Shown piece after piece: positions 25,164 to 34,417 of a stretch of 64,000 bases of DNA. The notes beneath the pieces are model-generated. The model did not search any database, was not told where the DNA came from, and saw only the letters and a list, made by a program, of their open reading frames with translations. The position numbers and the translations under genes are program-made. The stretch is from Flavobacteriales bacterium (GTDB lineage Bacteria > Bacteroidota > Bacteroidia > Flavobacteriales_F > PHOS-HE28): assembly GCA_020852835.1 (NCBI GenBank), contig JADZAC010000005.1, forward strand, positions 47,688-111,687, read 5' to 3'. The first letter of the stretch is position 1; every line of letters begins with the position of its first letter.

Positions 25164-27569
25164 ATGAAGATCATTTCAACGGGGGCCATGCTATTGTTGG
25201 CGGTGCTGGTGCACGGCCAGCAGGTGCCGCCTGCGGCAGGCCGGGTGTTGGGCAAGGTGTACAGCAGCGCCGACGGGTTGCCGCTACCGGGCGCCAGCAT
25301 CGCCTTCGATCACCGCCGTTCGGCCACTGCGGACGACAGCGGGCACTATGCCATGGAGCTTCCGCCGGGCGCCTGCACCGTGGTCGCCCGCTTCATCGGC
25401 TATGCCGAAAGGACCTTGGAAGTGGAAATTCCCGCCGGAGGGCAGTTGCGCCTGGACATCGCCCTGCAACCATCCACCTCGCAGTTGGACATGGTGGTGG
25501 TCAGCGCCAGCAAGTTCGAGCAGCGGGTAGGAGAAGTGACCCAATCGCTGAGCGTGCTGCCTGCCGCGCTGATCCGCGAAAGGGGCACCACCAACCTGGC
25601 CGATGCGCTGGACCAAGTGCCCGGTGTGGTGGTGGTGGACGAAGACCCGCAGATCCGCGCCGGCAGCGGATTCAGCTACGGCGCGGGAAGCCGGGTCATG
25701 CTTCTGGCGGACGGCATGCCCATACTCAGCGGCGACATCGGCCGGCCCAACTGGAGCTTTTTGCCCATCGAGGACGTGGAGCAGGTGGAGGTGATCAAAG
25801 GGGCCAGCAGCGTGCTCTACGGCAGTGCAGCCTTGAGCGGGGTGATCAATGTGCGCTCAGGCTGGCCGGGCAATGCCCCCAAGACCAAGGCCGTGGTGTT
25901 CGGCGGGGTATATGATGCCCCCGGCCAGGCGGATGCCAAGTGGTGGGATGCCAGCCCGCCCATCACCACGGGCGCAAGCTTCCTGCACGGCCAACGGTTC
26001 AAGCAGTTCGATCTGGTGGTGGCCGGCAATGCCCTGGGCGATCAAGGCTTCATCGGGCCGGAGCGCATCGCCCCGGACAGCTTGGCACAGGACCCTTACC
26101 GGACGGGTACCGGCGGGTACGACCACCGCGTTCGGTTCACGTTTGCCGCCCGTTGGCGCAACGCGAAGGCCAAGGGCCTCAACTATGGCTTGAACGGCAA
26201 CGTGATGAAGAGCCGCAGCACCAGCGTGTTTCTCTGGGACAATTTGCACGAAGGCCTCTACCGGCCCATGCCCAACACCACCACCAATACCATGGGCACA
26301 CAGTACTATTTGGACCCCTTCGTGCACTTTACCGGCCCCCAAGGCACCCGCCACAGCCTCAATGGCCGCTACTATGTGCAACAGTTCGACAACAGCGGGA
26401 ACCAGAGCAACAGCAACGAAATGCTGTACGGCGAGTACCAGGTGCAGCGGAAGCTGGACTTGTTCGGCCCCACCACCTTCACCCTGGGCCTGGTGGGCCA
26501 GCGGGTGGCCAGTCATGCAGCGCTCTACAGCGGCAACCCGATGGCCAGCGGGGAGAATACCGCCACCAATGCCGCAGCCTTCCTGCAAGTGGACAAGAAG
26601 CTGCTGGCCCGGTTGATGGTGAGCGCGGGCGTTCGCTATGAACGGTTCCGGGTGAACGAACTGGAGCAGGCCGAGCCCGTGGTGCGCGCGGGGGCCACCT
26701 ACCAGGCCTGGGAGGGCACTTTCTTGCGGGCGAGCTACGGACAGGGCTTCCGCTTCCCCACGATCGGCGAGCGCTACATCACCACGTCGGTAGGCTCGTT
26801 GCACATTTACCCCAATCCCGGCCTGCAACCGGAAACGAGCGTGAACATGGAACTGGGCGTGAAGCAGGGGTTCGTGCTCGGCGGCGTTACCGGTTATGTG
26901 GACATGGTGGCCTTCCAGCAGGACTTCGACCGATATGTGGAGTTCACCTTCGGGCAGTGGGGCACGGTACGCACCCCGGCCAACCTGCTCGGCTTCGGTT
27001 TCAAGAGCATCAATACGGGCGGTGCACGCATCACGGGCACCGAGTTTGAACTGGCGGGCAAGGGCAAGTGGGGCGCCGTGGAACTGCAGGTCCTCATGGG
27101 CTACACCCATACCTTGCCGATCAGCACCACGCCGAACGAGGCCTACGCGCAAACCGTGTCCACCACCGGTGCGGTGCAGAACGTGAGCTACATGAGCACC
27201 AGTTCCAACACGGGCGGCGACATCCTGAAATTCCGGGTGCAAGACCTGTTCCGCGCGGACCTGGGCCTCAATTGGAAGCGTTTCTCCCCGGGGGTCGGCG
27301 TGCGGTACAACAGCCATGTGCGCAACATCGACCAAGCCTTCATCCAAATTGAGCAGATGGGCCAATTGGGCGAGATCGGCGTGGAGCAGTGGATGGCTGA
27401 ACACACCACGGGAGACTGGATCACGGACCTGCGCATCGGCTTTGCCATCACCGGCCAATTAAAGGCCTCTTTCCTGGTGTACAACGTGGGCAACGTGGTC
27501 TATGCCATCCGGCCCATGGCCATAGAAGCGCCCCGTACTTTTCGCCTGCAACTGGCCCTTGCCATTTGA
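25164..27569 (+). CDS. TonB-dependent receptor with carboxypeptidase-regulatory-like N-domain
   Basis: This 801-residue outer-membrane protein has a signal peptide (about 1-19), a carboxypeptidase-regulatory-like beta-sandwich at about 28-105 (GRVLGKVYSSADGLPLPGASI), a plug domain at about 115-215 (DALDQVPGVVVVDEDPQIRAGSGFSYG and EVIKGASSVLYGSAALSGVINV) and a C-terminal barrel ending FRLQLALAI. Such receptors import large substrates with energy from TonB. No SusD partner follows; the next gene is kdsB four bases away, which is a different function. The substrate is not clear; the plug resembles the siderophore or vitamin type more than SusC. Confidence 0.9.
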   Translation: MKIISTGAMLLLAVLVHGQQVPPAAGRVLGKVYSSADGLPLPGASIAFDHRRSATADDSGHYAMELPPGACTVVARFIGYAERTLEVEIPAGGQLRLDIALQPSTSQLDMVVVSASKFEQRVGEVTQSLSVLPAALIRERGTTNLADALDQVPGVVVVDEDPQIRAGSGFSYGAGSRVMLLADGMPILSGDIGRPNWSFLPIEDVEQVEVIKGASSVLYGSAALSGVINVRSGWPGNAPKTKAVVFGGVYDAPGQADAKWWDASPPITTGASFLHGQRFKQFDLVVAGNALGDQGFIGPERIAPDSLAQDPYRTGTGGYDHRVRFTFAARWRNAKAKGLNYGLNGNVMKSRSTSVFLWDNLHEGLYRPMPNTTTNTMGTQYYLDPFVHFTGPQGTRHSLNGRYYVQQFDNSGNQSNSNEMLYGEYQVQRKLDLFGPTTFTLGLVGQRVASHAALYSGNPMASGENTATNAAAFLQVDKKLLARLMVSAGVRYERFRVNELEQAEPVVRAGATYQAWEGTFLRASYGQGFRFPTIGERYITTSVGSLHIYPNPGLQPETSVNMELGVKQGFVLGGVTGYVDMVAFQQDFDRYVEFTFGQWGTVRTPANLLGFGFKSINTGGARITGTEFELAGKGKWGAVELQVLMGYTHTLPISTTPNEAYAQTVSTTGAVQNVSYMSTSSNTGGDILKFRVQDLFRADLGLNWKRFSPGVGVRYNSHVRNIDQAFIQIEQMGQLGEIGVEQWMAEHTTGDWITDLRIGFAITGQLKASFLVYNVGNVVYAIRPMAIEAPRTFRLQLALAI

Positions 27570-27573
27570 GCGC

Positions 27574-28326
27574 ATGCGCATCCTCGGAGTGATCCCCGCC
27601 CGTTACGCCAGCAGCAGGCTGCCGGGCAAACCCTTGGTGGACATCGGCGGCAAGAGCATGGTGCAACGCGTGTTGGAACAGGCCCGGCAATGCAACAGCC
27701 TGGCCGAGGTGGTGGTGGCCACGGACGACGCCCGCATCGTGGACCATGTGCAGGCGCTCGGGGGCCGGGCCATGCTGACCTCCGCACACCATCCAAGCGG
27801 CACGGACCGCTGTTGGGAAGCGTTGGAAAAGGCAGGCCCCGATGCTTTCGACGGGGTGGTGAACATACAAGGTGATGAACCGTTCATTGTGCCGGAGCAG
27901 ATCGATGAGGTATGCCGCTGCCTCATGCAGCCCGGGGTCTCCATCGCCACGCTGGCCCAGGAAGTCACCTCGGACCAGGACCTGGACGATCCGGGAGAAG
28001 TGCTGATCACCACCGATGTCCACCGGAACGCACTCTACTTCAGCCGCGCGGCCATACCCTTTCTACGCAACCCCGCTGCCGGCCCGCGGCATTTGCAGTT
28101 CCGCTACCTCAAGCACGTGGGTTTGTACGCCTATGCGCCGGCGGCCCTTCAACGGATCGTGCAATTGCAGCCTTCCGCACTCGAACAGGCGGAATCCTTG
28201 GAGCAACTGCGCTGGTTGGAGAACGGGATCGCGGTGCGCGTGGGCCTTACCGCGCATCCCTCGTTCTGCGTGGATACGCCGGCCGACCTGGAGGAGGCCC
28301 GGCGCAGGGCGGACCGTGGTGCGTAA
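27574..28326 (+). CDS. kdsB: 3-deoxy-manno-octulosonate cytidylyltransferase
   Basis: KdsB activates Kdo as CMP-Kdo for lipopolysaccharide inner-core synthesis. The 250-residue protein has the family's landmarks: IPARYASSRLPGKPL near the N-terminus, VVVATDD, the HPSGTDRCWEAL segment, VVNIQGDEPF and a YLKHVGLYAYAP stretch. It starts four bases after the TonB-dependent receptor stop, so it is probably cotranscribed. Its presence with the GT9 gene at 31468 supports a conventional Gram-negative lipopolysaccharide core. Confidence 0.95.
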   Translation: MRILGVIPARYASSRLPGKPLVDIGGKSMVQRVLEQARQCNSLAEVVVATDDARIVDHVQALGGRAMLTSAHHPSGTDRCWEALEKAGPDAFDGVVNIQGDEPFIVPEQIDEVCRCLMQPGVSIATLAQEVTSDQDLDDPGEVLITTDVHRNALYFSRAAIPFLRNPAAGPRHLQFRYLKHVGLYAYAPAALQRIVQLQPSALEQAESLEQLRWLENGIAVRVGLTAHPSFCVDTPADLEEARRRADRGA

Positions 28327-28369
28327 CCGTACTTTCACCGTATCGCTTTTCTTTGGCCTGGCTGATGCC

Positions 28370-28377
28370 TAGTTTTG
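28370..28377 (+). promoter_or_regulatory. -7 promoter element of the HU-CCDC81/SPOR gene
   Basis: TAGTTTTG is an exact match to TAnnTTTG. It ends nine bases before the ATG at 28387, implying a very short leader. Confidence 0.6.
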
Positions 28378-28386
28378 GCCCTGAAC

Positions 28387-29430
28387 ATGGCGCTGGACCG
28401 CTACATACACGACCTGCTGTTCGAGCATGATTGTGTGATCGTGCCGGGTTTCGGCGGGTTTCTCACCCACTACCGGCCGGCCCGCTTGGACGTGCAGCGC
28501 CGGTTGATCCATCCGCCATCGAAGGACCTGAGCTTCAACAGGAAGCTTGTGCGGCAAGACGGATTGCTGGTGGACCGGGTAGTGCGCTGCGAGGGCCTGG
28601 AATTCCATGCGGCGAAACAACGCGTGGATGCCGAGCTGGAGCGCTGGCAACAGGAATTGCGCAACAACGACCGCTTGGAACTGGCGCGCGTGGGCACGCT
28701 CTTCCATGATGCGGAACACAACCTGCAGTTCGAGCCCGATCGCCGGGTGAATTTCCTCAAGGATGCCTACGGGCTGAAACCGGTGGAGGCGGTGGCGGTC
28801 CAGGGTGTAGCGGTTCCCCCCTTGGTCCAGCGACCTGTGGTGGAGGCCTACATGGCCGGGCACGAACGCAAGGGTACCATGGGCTACCTGCTTGCGGCGG
28901 CGGTGGCTGCCATTGCCTTCACGGCAGCCACGTGGTACGTGGTTGCACCCAGCGGCACCATCGGCTTGGCCTTCACCGGGCCGGAGGCATGGTGGCGCAT
29001 GGACCAGCCGCACTACCGCTTGCCTGGCGCCCCGGAGCTGGCCCTTGGGCCGGTGGAAGCTTCCATCTGGACGGTTCCTTCCGATAGCTACGGGATACAG
29101 GCATTGCCCATTGCCGGCCCCAATGAACCCTTGGTGGCGGTGAACTTGGGGCAATCGCCCCCGCGTGCCGTGCCCGAGAGCACGGCCGTGGCCACCCCGG
29201 CCGTGGGGTTGAGGTTCCATATCATCGGGGGGTGCTTCCTGGAAAAGGAAAACGCGGACCGCTTTGTCTCCGAACTGCAGGCCAAAGGATTCGCCGCCTC
29301 GGTCATCGACCGCAAAGGAGGGCTCTTCCGCGTGGCGTATGGCAGCTATCCGCAGCGCCAGATCGCCTTGGAAGCCCTGAATGCCGTGCGCAAGGAGGAG
29401 GCGCCACAAGCGTGGTTGCTGGTGAAGTGA
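28387..29430 (+). CDS. HU-CCDC81-like and SPOR domain membrane protein
   Basis: This 347-residue protein opens ALDRYIHDLLFEHDCVIVPGFGGFLTHY, which is the first bacterial HU-CCDC81-like domain, followed by a second one to about residue 130. A membrane segment follows at about 161-181, then a long low-complexity periplasmic stretch and a C-terminal SPOR domain (about 272-347) beginning FHIIGGCFLEKENADRFV. SPOR domains bind denuded glycan strands at the division septum. The combination is typical of Bacteroidota and suggests a cell-division or envelope role linking the cytoplasm to septal peptidoglycan; the exact role is unknown. Confidence 0.85.
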   Translation: MALDRYIHDLLFEHDCVIVPGFGGFLTHYRPARLDVQRRLIHPPSKDLSFNRKLVRQDGLLVDRVVRCEGLEFHAAKQRVDAELERWQQELRNNDRLELARVGTLFHDAEHNLQFEPDRRVNFLKDAYGLKPVEAVAVQGVAVPPLVQRPVVEAYMAGHERKGTMGYLLAAAVAAIAFTAATWYVVAPSGTIGLAFTGPEAWWRMDQPHYRLPGAPELALGPVEASIWTVPSDSYGIQALPIAGPNEPLVAVNLGQSPPRAVPESTAVATPAVGLRFHIIGGCFLEKENADRFVSELQAKGFAASVIDRKGGLFRVAYGSYPQRQIALEALNAVRKEEAPQAWLLVK

Positions 29431-29487
29431 CCAGCCCTTGGCATGCCGCTTGTTTATTTCTCCTCCCAACGATCCGTGCGAACATCC

Positions 29488-30135
29488 ATGAAACAGTTAT
29501 TCATTGCAGCGGGCCTCGCATGCACCGCACTCCCTGCCGCAGCGCAGGTTGTACTTACGCCCCCCGCCAAAACCATCTCCCTGGGCAGATCGGAAGTGAC
29601 CTGCTTGGCCGTTGCCCCCAAAGGCGACCGCATCCTTGTCGGCACCGTGCGCGGAGCCGAGGTGCGCGACCTGGCCAGCGGCAAGCGCGTGGCCGAGTTT
29701 GCCTACGATGAAGACGGGAGCAGCGTGGTCTACCACGCCGATTTCAACGAGAACGGCGAGTATGTGGTGCTGATCGGCTTTGCAGGCACACGAGAAGTTT
29801 GGGATGTGAAGACCGGCAAACAGGATAAAATGATCGCCCGCTACAAGTGGATCCCTGATGCCATCCGCACCCGGGAACTGGGGCTGAAGAAGGGCAACTC
29901 GGAATTTGACCGGTATTACCAGCAGACCGAGGCGGTGCACAACGGGATCACCGCCAGGTCGGGCAAGAACGGTGATGTGGTCTTCATCGACCCGGACGGA
30001 AACGCCGTACAGGCCTTGAACTTTCCCGAGAACAGGGATCAGCACCACCGTGCGCCCTGCGTGTTCCACAACGGGCAGTTCATCACCGGCACGGACGATG
30101 GCCGGGTGCTCTTCTACGACCTGGTGAAGCGCTGA
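29488..30135 (+). CDS. Secreted WD40-like beta-propeller protein, function unknown
   Basis: The 215-residue product has a clear signal peptide (MKQLFIAAGLACTALPAAAQ) and then short WD-like blades: GTVRGAEVRDLASGKRV, VLIGFAGTREVWDVKTGK and TGTDDGRVLFYDL. The number of blades is too small for a full propeller, so it may need to pair or be a partial form. The start at 29488 is set by the signal peptide. I do not recognise a family with a known role. It follows the SPOR gene by 57 bases. Confidence 0.7.
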   Translation: MKQLFIAAGLACTALPAAAQVVLTPPAKTISLGRSEVTCLAVAPKGDRILVGTVRGAEVRDLASGKRVAEFAYDEDGSSVVYHADFNENGEYVVLIGFAGTREVWDVKTGKQDKMIARYKWIPDAIRTRELGLKKGNSEFDRYYQQTEAVHNGITARSGKNGDVVFIDPDGNAVQALNFPENRDQHHRAPCVFHNGQFITGTDDGRVLFYDLVKR

Positions 30136-30142
30136 GCACGGA

Positions 30143-30709
30143 TCATGCTCCGCTCCCCTGCCCGTCCGGGCCGGAAGCGGCCTTGGAGCTTCCCGACCGG
30201 GCGGCGGCATAGCCTGCCACCACCAGCATCAGCAGGCCGATCAGCGCCAAGTACCACTGCACGGCCTTGAAGGTGGAGAGGAAGATGACCAGCACGAGCA
30301 GCAGCACGGCCAATTGTGCCCACAACACCAGCGCGAACATCCCCCAGGCGCGCCCATTGCCGCGCAGTTTGCGGAAGATCTGCTGGTTCATCAGGTGGCA
30401 GGCAAATACCAGCACAGTGAGCTCCAACTTCACCTGCATCCAGGATTCCGCCAACAAGGACGGTTGCAGCCACAGCATCCAAGCGCCGAAGAAGATCAGC
30501 AGCAGCAGGGAAGGCCAGGCAACGATGTAAAGCAGCTGCCTGCTTGAAGCCAGGTAGTGTGCCCGGAGAATGGTACGATCGGGTTCCGCCTTCCCTTGGG
30601 CCAGCCGATGCAGGATGAACAACCTCAGCAACCAGAAGGTGCCCGTGAAAAAGGTGACCATGAACACCAAGTGCAGGGCCAACAGGGCCGGGGACCAATC
30701 GGGAAGCAT
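30143..30709 (-). CDS. HemJ/CopD-like membrane protein
   Basis: This 188-residue protein has about four to five hydrophobic segments. Residues in ALHLVFMVTFFTGTFWLLRLFI and the later QVKLELTVLVFACH segment hold the His and arrangement seen in the HemJ/CopD family, in which HemJ oxidises protoporphyrinogen IX in bacteria without HemG or HemY. Whether this is HemJ or a related protein cannot be decided. The start at 30709 is set by a -7 element at 30714-30721. It is divergent from the thioesterase gene. Confidence 0.65.
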   Translation of the reverse strand: MLPDWSPALLALHLVFMVTFFTGTFWLLRLFILHRLAQGKAEPDRTILRAHYLASSRQLLYIVAWPSLLLLIFFGAWMLWLQPSLLAESWMQVKLELTVLVFACHLMNQQIFRKLRGNGRAWGMFALVLWAQLAVLLLVLVIFLSTFKAVQWYLALIGLLMLVVAGYAAARSGSSKAASGPDGQGSGA

Positions 30710-30713
30710 GGGT

Positions 30714-30721
30714 GAAAGGTA
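30714..30721 (-). promoter_or_regulatory. -7 promoter element of the HemJ/CopD-like gene
   Basis: TACCTTTC on the minus strand, one mismatch from TAnnTTTG, ends four bases before the ATG at 30709. It rules out the longer frame reaching back to 30787. Confidence 0.45.
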
Positions 30722-30738
30722 AGGCCGGCCCACCGTGG

Positions 30739-30746
30739 TACATTTG
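30739..30746 (+). promoter_or_regulatory. -7 promoter element of the acyl-CoA thioesterase
   Basis: TACATTTG is an exact match to TAnnTTTG and ends nine bases before the ATG at 30756. Confidence 0.6.
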
Positions 30747-30755
30747 CGGCAACCT

Positions 30756-31277
30756 ATGGATCCCTTGATGCAGGCCAAACCCACCACCGATAGTTATGCC
30801 GAAACCACCAACCTGGTACTGCCCAACGACGCCAACACCATGGGCAACCTGTTCGGCGGCCAGTTGCTCAAGTGGTTGGACATGAGCTGTGCGATCAGCG
30901 CGGGGCGGCATAGCCAATGCGTGAGCGTGACCGCCGCAGTGAACAACGTGAGCTTTGATGTGCCCATCAAACTGGGCGACCTGGTGACCATCAAGGCGCA
31001 TGTAAGCCGAACGTTCAACACCAGCATGGAAGTTTGGGCCGATGTGTGGATCGAGGACCAGGCCACGGGCAAGCGCACCAAGTGCAACAGCGCGATCTAC
31101 ACGTTCGTGGCGATGGGGAACGGAGGGAAGCCCACGCCCGTTCCGCCGGTAGTGCCGGTTACGGAAGAGGAGCAGTTGCGCTATGCCGGGGCGTTGCGCC
31201 GCAGGCAATTGCGCTTGATCTTGGCCGGGAAGATGAAGCCCGGGGAAGCCACAGAGCTGAAGGCCTTGTTCATGTGA
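30756..31277 (+). CDS. Acyl-CoA thioesterase (hot-dog fold, YciA/BACH-like)
   Basis: This 173-residue protein has the hot-dog thioesterase pattern, with LVLPNDANTMGNLFGGQLLKWLDMSCAI holding the catalytic Asn/Asp region and the helix, followed by VSVTAAVNNVSFDVPIKLGDLVTIKAHV. Such cytosolic enzymes hydrolyse acyl-CoA thioesters of varied chain length. It is divergent from the HemJ-like gene and converges with a GT9 gene 190 bases away; no terminator is obvious in that gap. Confidence 0.9.
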   Translation: MDPLMQAKPTTDSYAETTNLVLPNDANTMGNLFGGQLLKWLDMSCAISAGRHSQCVSVTAAVNNVSFDVPIKLGDLVTIKAHVSRTFNTSMEVWADVWIEDQATGKRTKCNSAIYTFVAMGNGGKPTPVPPVVPVTEEEQLRYAGALRRRQLRLILAGKMKPGEATELKALFM

Positions 31278-31467
31278 GCCCACGGCACGGACAGCGGGAA
31301 CGGGGTGGCCGTGGACACCGGTTGTAGCAGCAACGGGGCGCAAGCGGCAGTGGCCTTGGTACCAGATGCAAGCAATGCCTGTGATCCGATGGTCCGGATC
31401 CGTTGCTCGGAACGGCCAATGCCCTGTGGCCGCGAGCGTGTCGCCGTGCCAAGAGGCTCAAGCCGGT

Positions 31468-32460
31468 TCAGGATCGGTCGCCTTGTGCAGCAGACCAGGC
31501 TGCGACCTTGTCCAGGTCCTGCTTCTCCATGCAGCGGAAGTGGCCTTTGGGGCAGCGATCGTACCCGATCTTCGAGCACGGCCTGCAGTCCAGCCCCTTT
31601 ACCTCACTGATGAGGGTGCGTTCCGGATGTTCCGGAATATAGGGCCCCATGCCGAATTGCGGCACGGTGTTGCCCCAGATGCTGGCCACAGGTTTGCGGA
31701 AGGCGCTGGCCACGTGCATGGCGCCACTGTCGTGCGTGATCACCAGCGTGGCCTGGCGGATCAGTGAAGCCGAGCCCAGCAGGTCATATTTGCCCGTGGC
31801 ATCAAATGCCCTTGCGCCTGCGGCATCGGCGATCGCACGGCCCGTGCCGCTGTCATCGGGCCCGCCAATGATCACCAGCGGGCCTTTCAATTTTGCCGCC
31901 AGTTCGATCAGCCTGTGGCGTGGCAGGCGTTTGGTAAAATGCCCGGCCCCGATGCACAATGCGGTGTAGCCGTTGCGGTGGGCGGGTGGAAGGGTTGCCG
32001 TATCCACCTCCTTTTCCTTCGGGATGAACAGCTCCAAGCCTTTGTTGTCGTTCTTCACGCCGAGGTGTTGCACGGTGCTCAAATAGCGGTCCACGATGTG
32101 CACCTTCGGAAGGCGGTCCACCTTGAAGTTCACCAGCAGCCATTTTTCCAGGTTCAGCTTGGGGAAGCTCGTGGCCTTGGCGCCCAGGGCCAACTTCACC
32201 CGCCAGGTGCGGGCATTGTGGTGCAGGTCGGCCACCAGGTCGAACCGCTCCTGCTTCAAGGCCTGCAGCGTTGCGCCCAAATTGTGCTTCAGCGTATGGA
32301 CCCTGTGGACATACGGGGAGTGTTCCACCAGGGGGCGGAACGTGTCTTTGGTCAGGTAATGCACCTCGGCACCGGGCACCTGTTGCTTGAGGCAGCGCAA
32401 CACCGGTGAGGTGAGGATGATGTCGCCGATGGAACTGAAACGGATGACCAGCACCTTCAT
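31468..32460 (-). CDS. Glycosyltransferase family 9 protein (heptosyltransferase-like)
   Basis: The 330-residue product has the GT-B layout of ADP-heptose:LPS heptosyltransferases: MKVLVIRFSSIGDIILTSPVLRCLK at the N-terminus, GAGHFTKRLPRHRLIELA, VIIGGPDDSGTGRAI and the THDSGAMHVASAFRKPVASIWGNT segment. It probably adds a heptose to the lipopolysaccharide core. The start is set at 32460 because a -7 element (32470-32477) covers the earlier ATG at 32472. It is monocistronic, divergent from tatD. Confidence 0.9.
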   Translation of the reverse strand: MKVLVIRFSSIGDIILTSPVLRCLKQQVPGAEVHYLTKDTFRPLVEHSPYVHRVHTLKHNLGATLQALKQERFDLVADLHHNARTWRVKLALGAKATSFPKLNLEKWLLVNFKVDRLPKVHIVDRYLSTVQHLGVKNDNKGLELFIPKEKEVDTATLPPAHRNGYTALCIGAGHFTKRLPRHRLIELAAKLKGPLVIIGGPDDSGTGRAIADAAGARAFDATGKYDLLGSASLIRQATLVITHDSGAMHVASAFRKPVASIWGNTVPQFGMGPYIPEHPERTLISEVKGLDCRPCSKIGYDRCPKGHFRCMEKQDLDKVAAWSAAQGDRS

Positions 32461-32469
32461 GGGTGCTGG

Positions 32470-32477
32470 CAAAAGTA
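32470..32477 (-). promoter_or_regulatory. -7 promoter element of the GT9 gene
   Basis: TACTTTTG on the minus strand is an exact match to TAnnTTTG and ends nine bases before the ATG at 32460. It decides the start against the ATG at 32472. Confidence 0.6.
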
Positions 32478-32540
32478 TGCCCGGCGGGGCCGGCAGGCAG
32501 ACCGTCGGTTCCAGGTCGGCTTACCTTGCACCTTCCGCAC

Positions 32541-32548
32541 CACCTTTG
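32541..32548 (+). promoter_or_regulatory. -7 promoter element of tatD
   Basis: CACCTTTG, one mismatch from TAnnTTTG, lies 24 bases before the tatD ATG at 32573. Confidence 0.45.
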
Positions 32549-32572
32549 CGGTGATCTGTACAGGACCCGGAC

Positions 32573-33340
32573 ATGTTTATCGATACCCACGCACACCTCT
32601 ACCACAAACAATTCGACCAGGACCGCAATGCGATGATGCGCCGCACCATGGATGCGGGTGTGCACAAGCTCTTCCTGCCGAACATCGACACCACCAGCGT
32701 GGAGGCGATGCACGCCATGTGCGAAGCTTTCCCGGAAGTCTGTTTCCCCATGATGGGCCTCCATCCCTGTTCGGTGGGCGAAGACCCGGCCCGCGAGCTT
32801 GCCGAAGTGGAGCGCCTGTTGGGCACCGGGCGCTATTGGGCCGTGGGCGAGATCGGAATTGACCTCTACTGGGACAAGACCTGGGTGGAACAGCAACAGG
32901 AAGCGTTCCGGCGCCAGGTGCGCTGGGCCAAGGAGCTGGCCCTGCCCGTGGTGATCCATTGCAGGGAGAGCTTTGAGGAGGTCATGGCCATCGTGGAGGA
33001 GGAGAACAACGAGCACCTCACCGGCGTGTTCCACTGCTTCACGGGGAGCGAGGAGGATGCCCGCCGCATCATCGGGCTCGGCGGGTTCAAGCTGGGGATC
33101 GGCGGGGTGATCACCTACCCCAAGAGCGGCTTGGCGGAAACCATGGCGCGGGTCGGCGCGGGGCATTGCGTGCTGGAGACGGATGCGCCCTACTTGGCAC
33201 CGGTGCCCTACCGCGGCAAGCGCAACGAGAGCAGCTACATCCCTTGCGTTGCCGAAGCGCTGGCCGCCGCAGTGGGCCTGCCGTTGGAAGAAGTGGCCCG
33301 CATCACCACAGACAACGCGGAACAACTGTTCGCGGAATGA
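32573..33340 (+). CDS. tatD: TatD family metal-dependent hydrolase (DNase)
   Basis: The 255-residue protein is a TIM-barrel amidohydrolase-fold enzyme. Metal-ligand motifs are DTHAHL at 4-9, GEIGIDLYW with the bridging Glu, PVVIHCRE, GVFHCFTGS and ETDAPYLAP. TatD-type proteins are 3'-5' exonucleases or general hydrolases; despite the name they are not part of Tat transport. The stop overlaps the asparaginase start as ATGA, so the two genes are translationally coupled, which is a common Bacteroidota pairing. Confidence 0.94.
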   Translation: MFIDTHAHLYHKQFDQDRNAMMRRTMDAGVHKLFLPNIDTTSVEAMHAMCEAFPEVCFPMMGLHPCSVGEDPARELAEVERLLGTGRYWAVGEIGIDLYWDKTWVEQQQEAFRRQVRWAKELALPVVIHCRESFEEVMAIVEEENNEHLTGVFHCFTGSEEDARRIIGLGGFKLGIGGVITYPKSGLAETMARVGAGHCVLETDAPYLAPVPYRGKRNESSYIPCVAEALAAAVGLPLEEVARITTDNAEQLFAE

Positions 33341-34365
33341 GCATGCCCAAAGTGCTTTTGATCTATACCGGCGGCACCATCGGCATGGTGGCCGATGCGC
33401 GCAGTGGTGCGTTGCAGGCGGTGAACCTGGACCATCTGGAAGAGCAGGTGCCCGAACTGCTGCGCATGGGCGTGGCCTTGGAGACCGTCACCTTCGGCAG
33501 GCCGATCGACAGCAGCGACATGCACCCGGAACACTGGGTGCGCATTGCGTCCATTATCGGTGAGCGCTATTCGGAATTCGACGGCTTCGTGGTGCTGCAC
33601 GGCAGCGATACGATGGCCTACACGGCCAGTGCGCTCAGTTTTCTGCTGGCGGGCCTGTCCAAGCCCGTGATCCTCACGGGAAGCCAACTCCCCTTGGGCG
33701 CCATCCGCACTGATGGGAAGGAGAACCTGCTTACTGCCATTGAGATCGCCGCCGCCCGGGAGAATGGCATGCCGATCGTAGGGGAGGTGGCCGTGTACTT
33801 TGAATACAGCCTGTACCGGGGCAACCGGACCGTGAAGGTGCATGCCGAGCGCTTTGAAGCCTTCCGGTCGCCGAATTGGCCGGTGCTGGCGGAGGCGGGC
33901 ACGCACATCCGCTACGACCGTTCGGCCCTGTTGCCCTCGCGCCAAGGCCCATTGCAGGTGCATGGGGGCATGGGCAACGGGGTAGGGGTGGTCAGCCTTT
34001 TCCCGGGCATCCGTGCCGAAGCGGTGCAGGCGCAATTGGCCGATCGCGGCCTGCAGGCGGCGGTGCTGCAAACCTTCGGCAGCGGCAACGGCCCCACGGA
34101 CCGGGATTTCCTGGACGTGCTGCGCGGGGCATGCGAACGGGGCATCGTGCTGGTGAACGTCACCCAGTGCGTGGGCGGCCGCGTGGAACAAGGGCGTTAC
34201 CAGACCAGCCGCGCCTTGGTTGAAATGGGCGTGGTGAGCGGACAGGACCTTACCACCGAAGCGGCCATCACCAAGCTGATGTTCTTGCTGGGGCAGGGCG
34301 TGGCCGGTGGGGAGCTGGCGCAGCGCATGGCCATCCCGCTTTGCGGGGAAATGGCTTCCGCATGA
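33337..34365 (+). CDS. Type I L-asparaginase
   Basis: This 342-residue protein hydrolyses L-asparagine to aspartate and ammonia. It has the N-terminal catalytic loop YTGGTIGM and the second motif LHGSDTMAYTASALSF, and the ILTGSQLPLGAIRTDGKENL segment of the cytoplasmic (AnsA-like) type. No signal peptide is present. The start at 33337 overlaps the tatD stop as ATGA; an ATG at 33343 is the alternative. The frame extends further upstream but runs over tatD. Confidence 0.93.
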   Translation: MSMPKVLLIYTGGTIGMVADARSGALQAVNLDHLEEQVPELLRMGVALETVTFGRPIDSSDMHPEHWVRIASIIGERYSEFDGFVVLHGSDTMAYTASALSFLLAGLSKPVILTGSQLPLGAIRTDGKENLLTAIEIAAARENGMPIVGEVAVYFEYSLYRGNRTVKVHAERFEAFRSPNWPVLAEAGTHIRYDRSALLPSRQGPLQVHGGMGNGVGVVSLFPGIRAEAVQAQLADRGLQAAVLQTFGSGNGPTDRDFLDVLRGACERGIVLVNVTQCVGGRVEQGRYQTSRALVEMGVVSGQDLTTEAAITKLMFLLGQGVAGGELAQRMAIPLCGEMASA

Positions 34366-34380
34366 AGGCCTGGAACGTGC

Positions 34381-34388
34381 TACATTCG
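34381..34388 (+). promoter_or_regulatory. -7 promoter element of tRNA-Ser
   Basis: TACATTCG, one mismatch from TAnnTTTG, lies 29 bases before the tRNA. Confidence 0.4.
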
Positions 34389-34417
34389 CGGCCCGCATCC
34401 ACCGGGTGCGGAGCTTT

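Noticed and set aside
25857..27458. A 530-codon minus-strand open frame opposite the receptor at 25164
   Set aside because: Same reasons as the other antisense frames.
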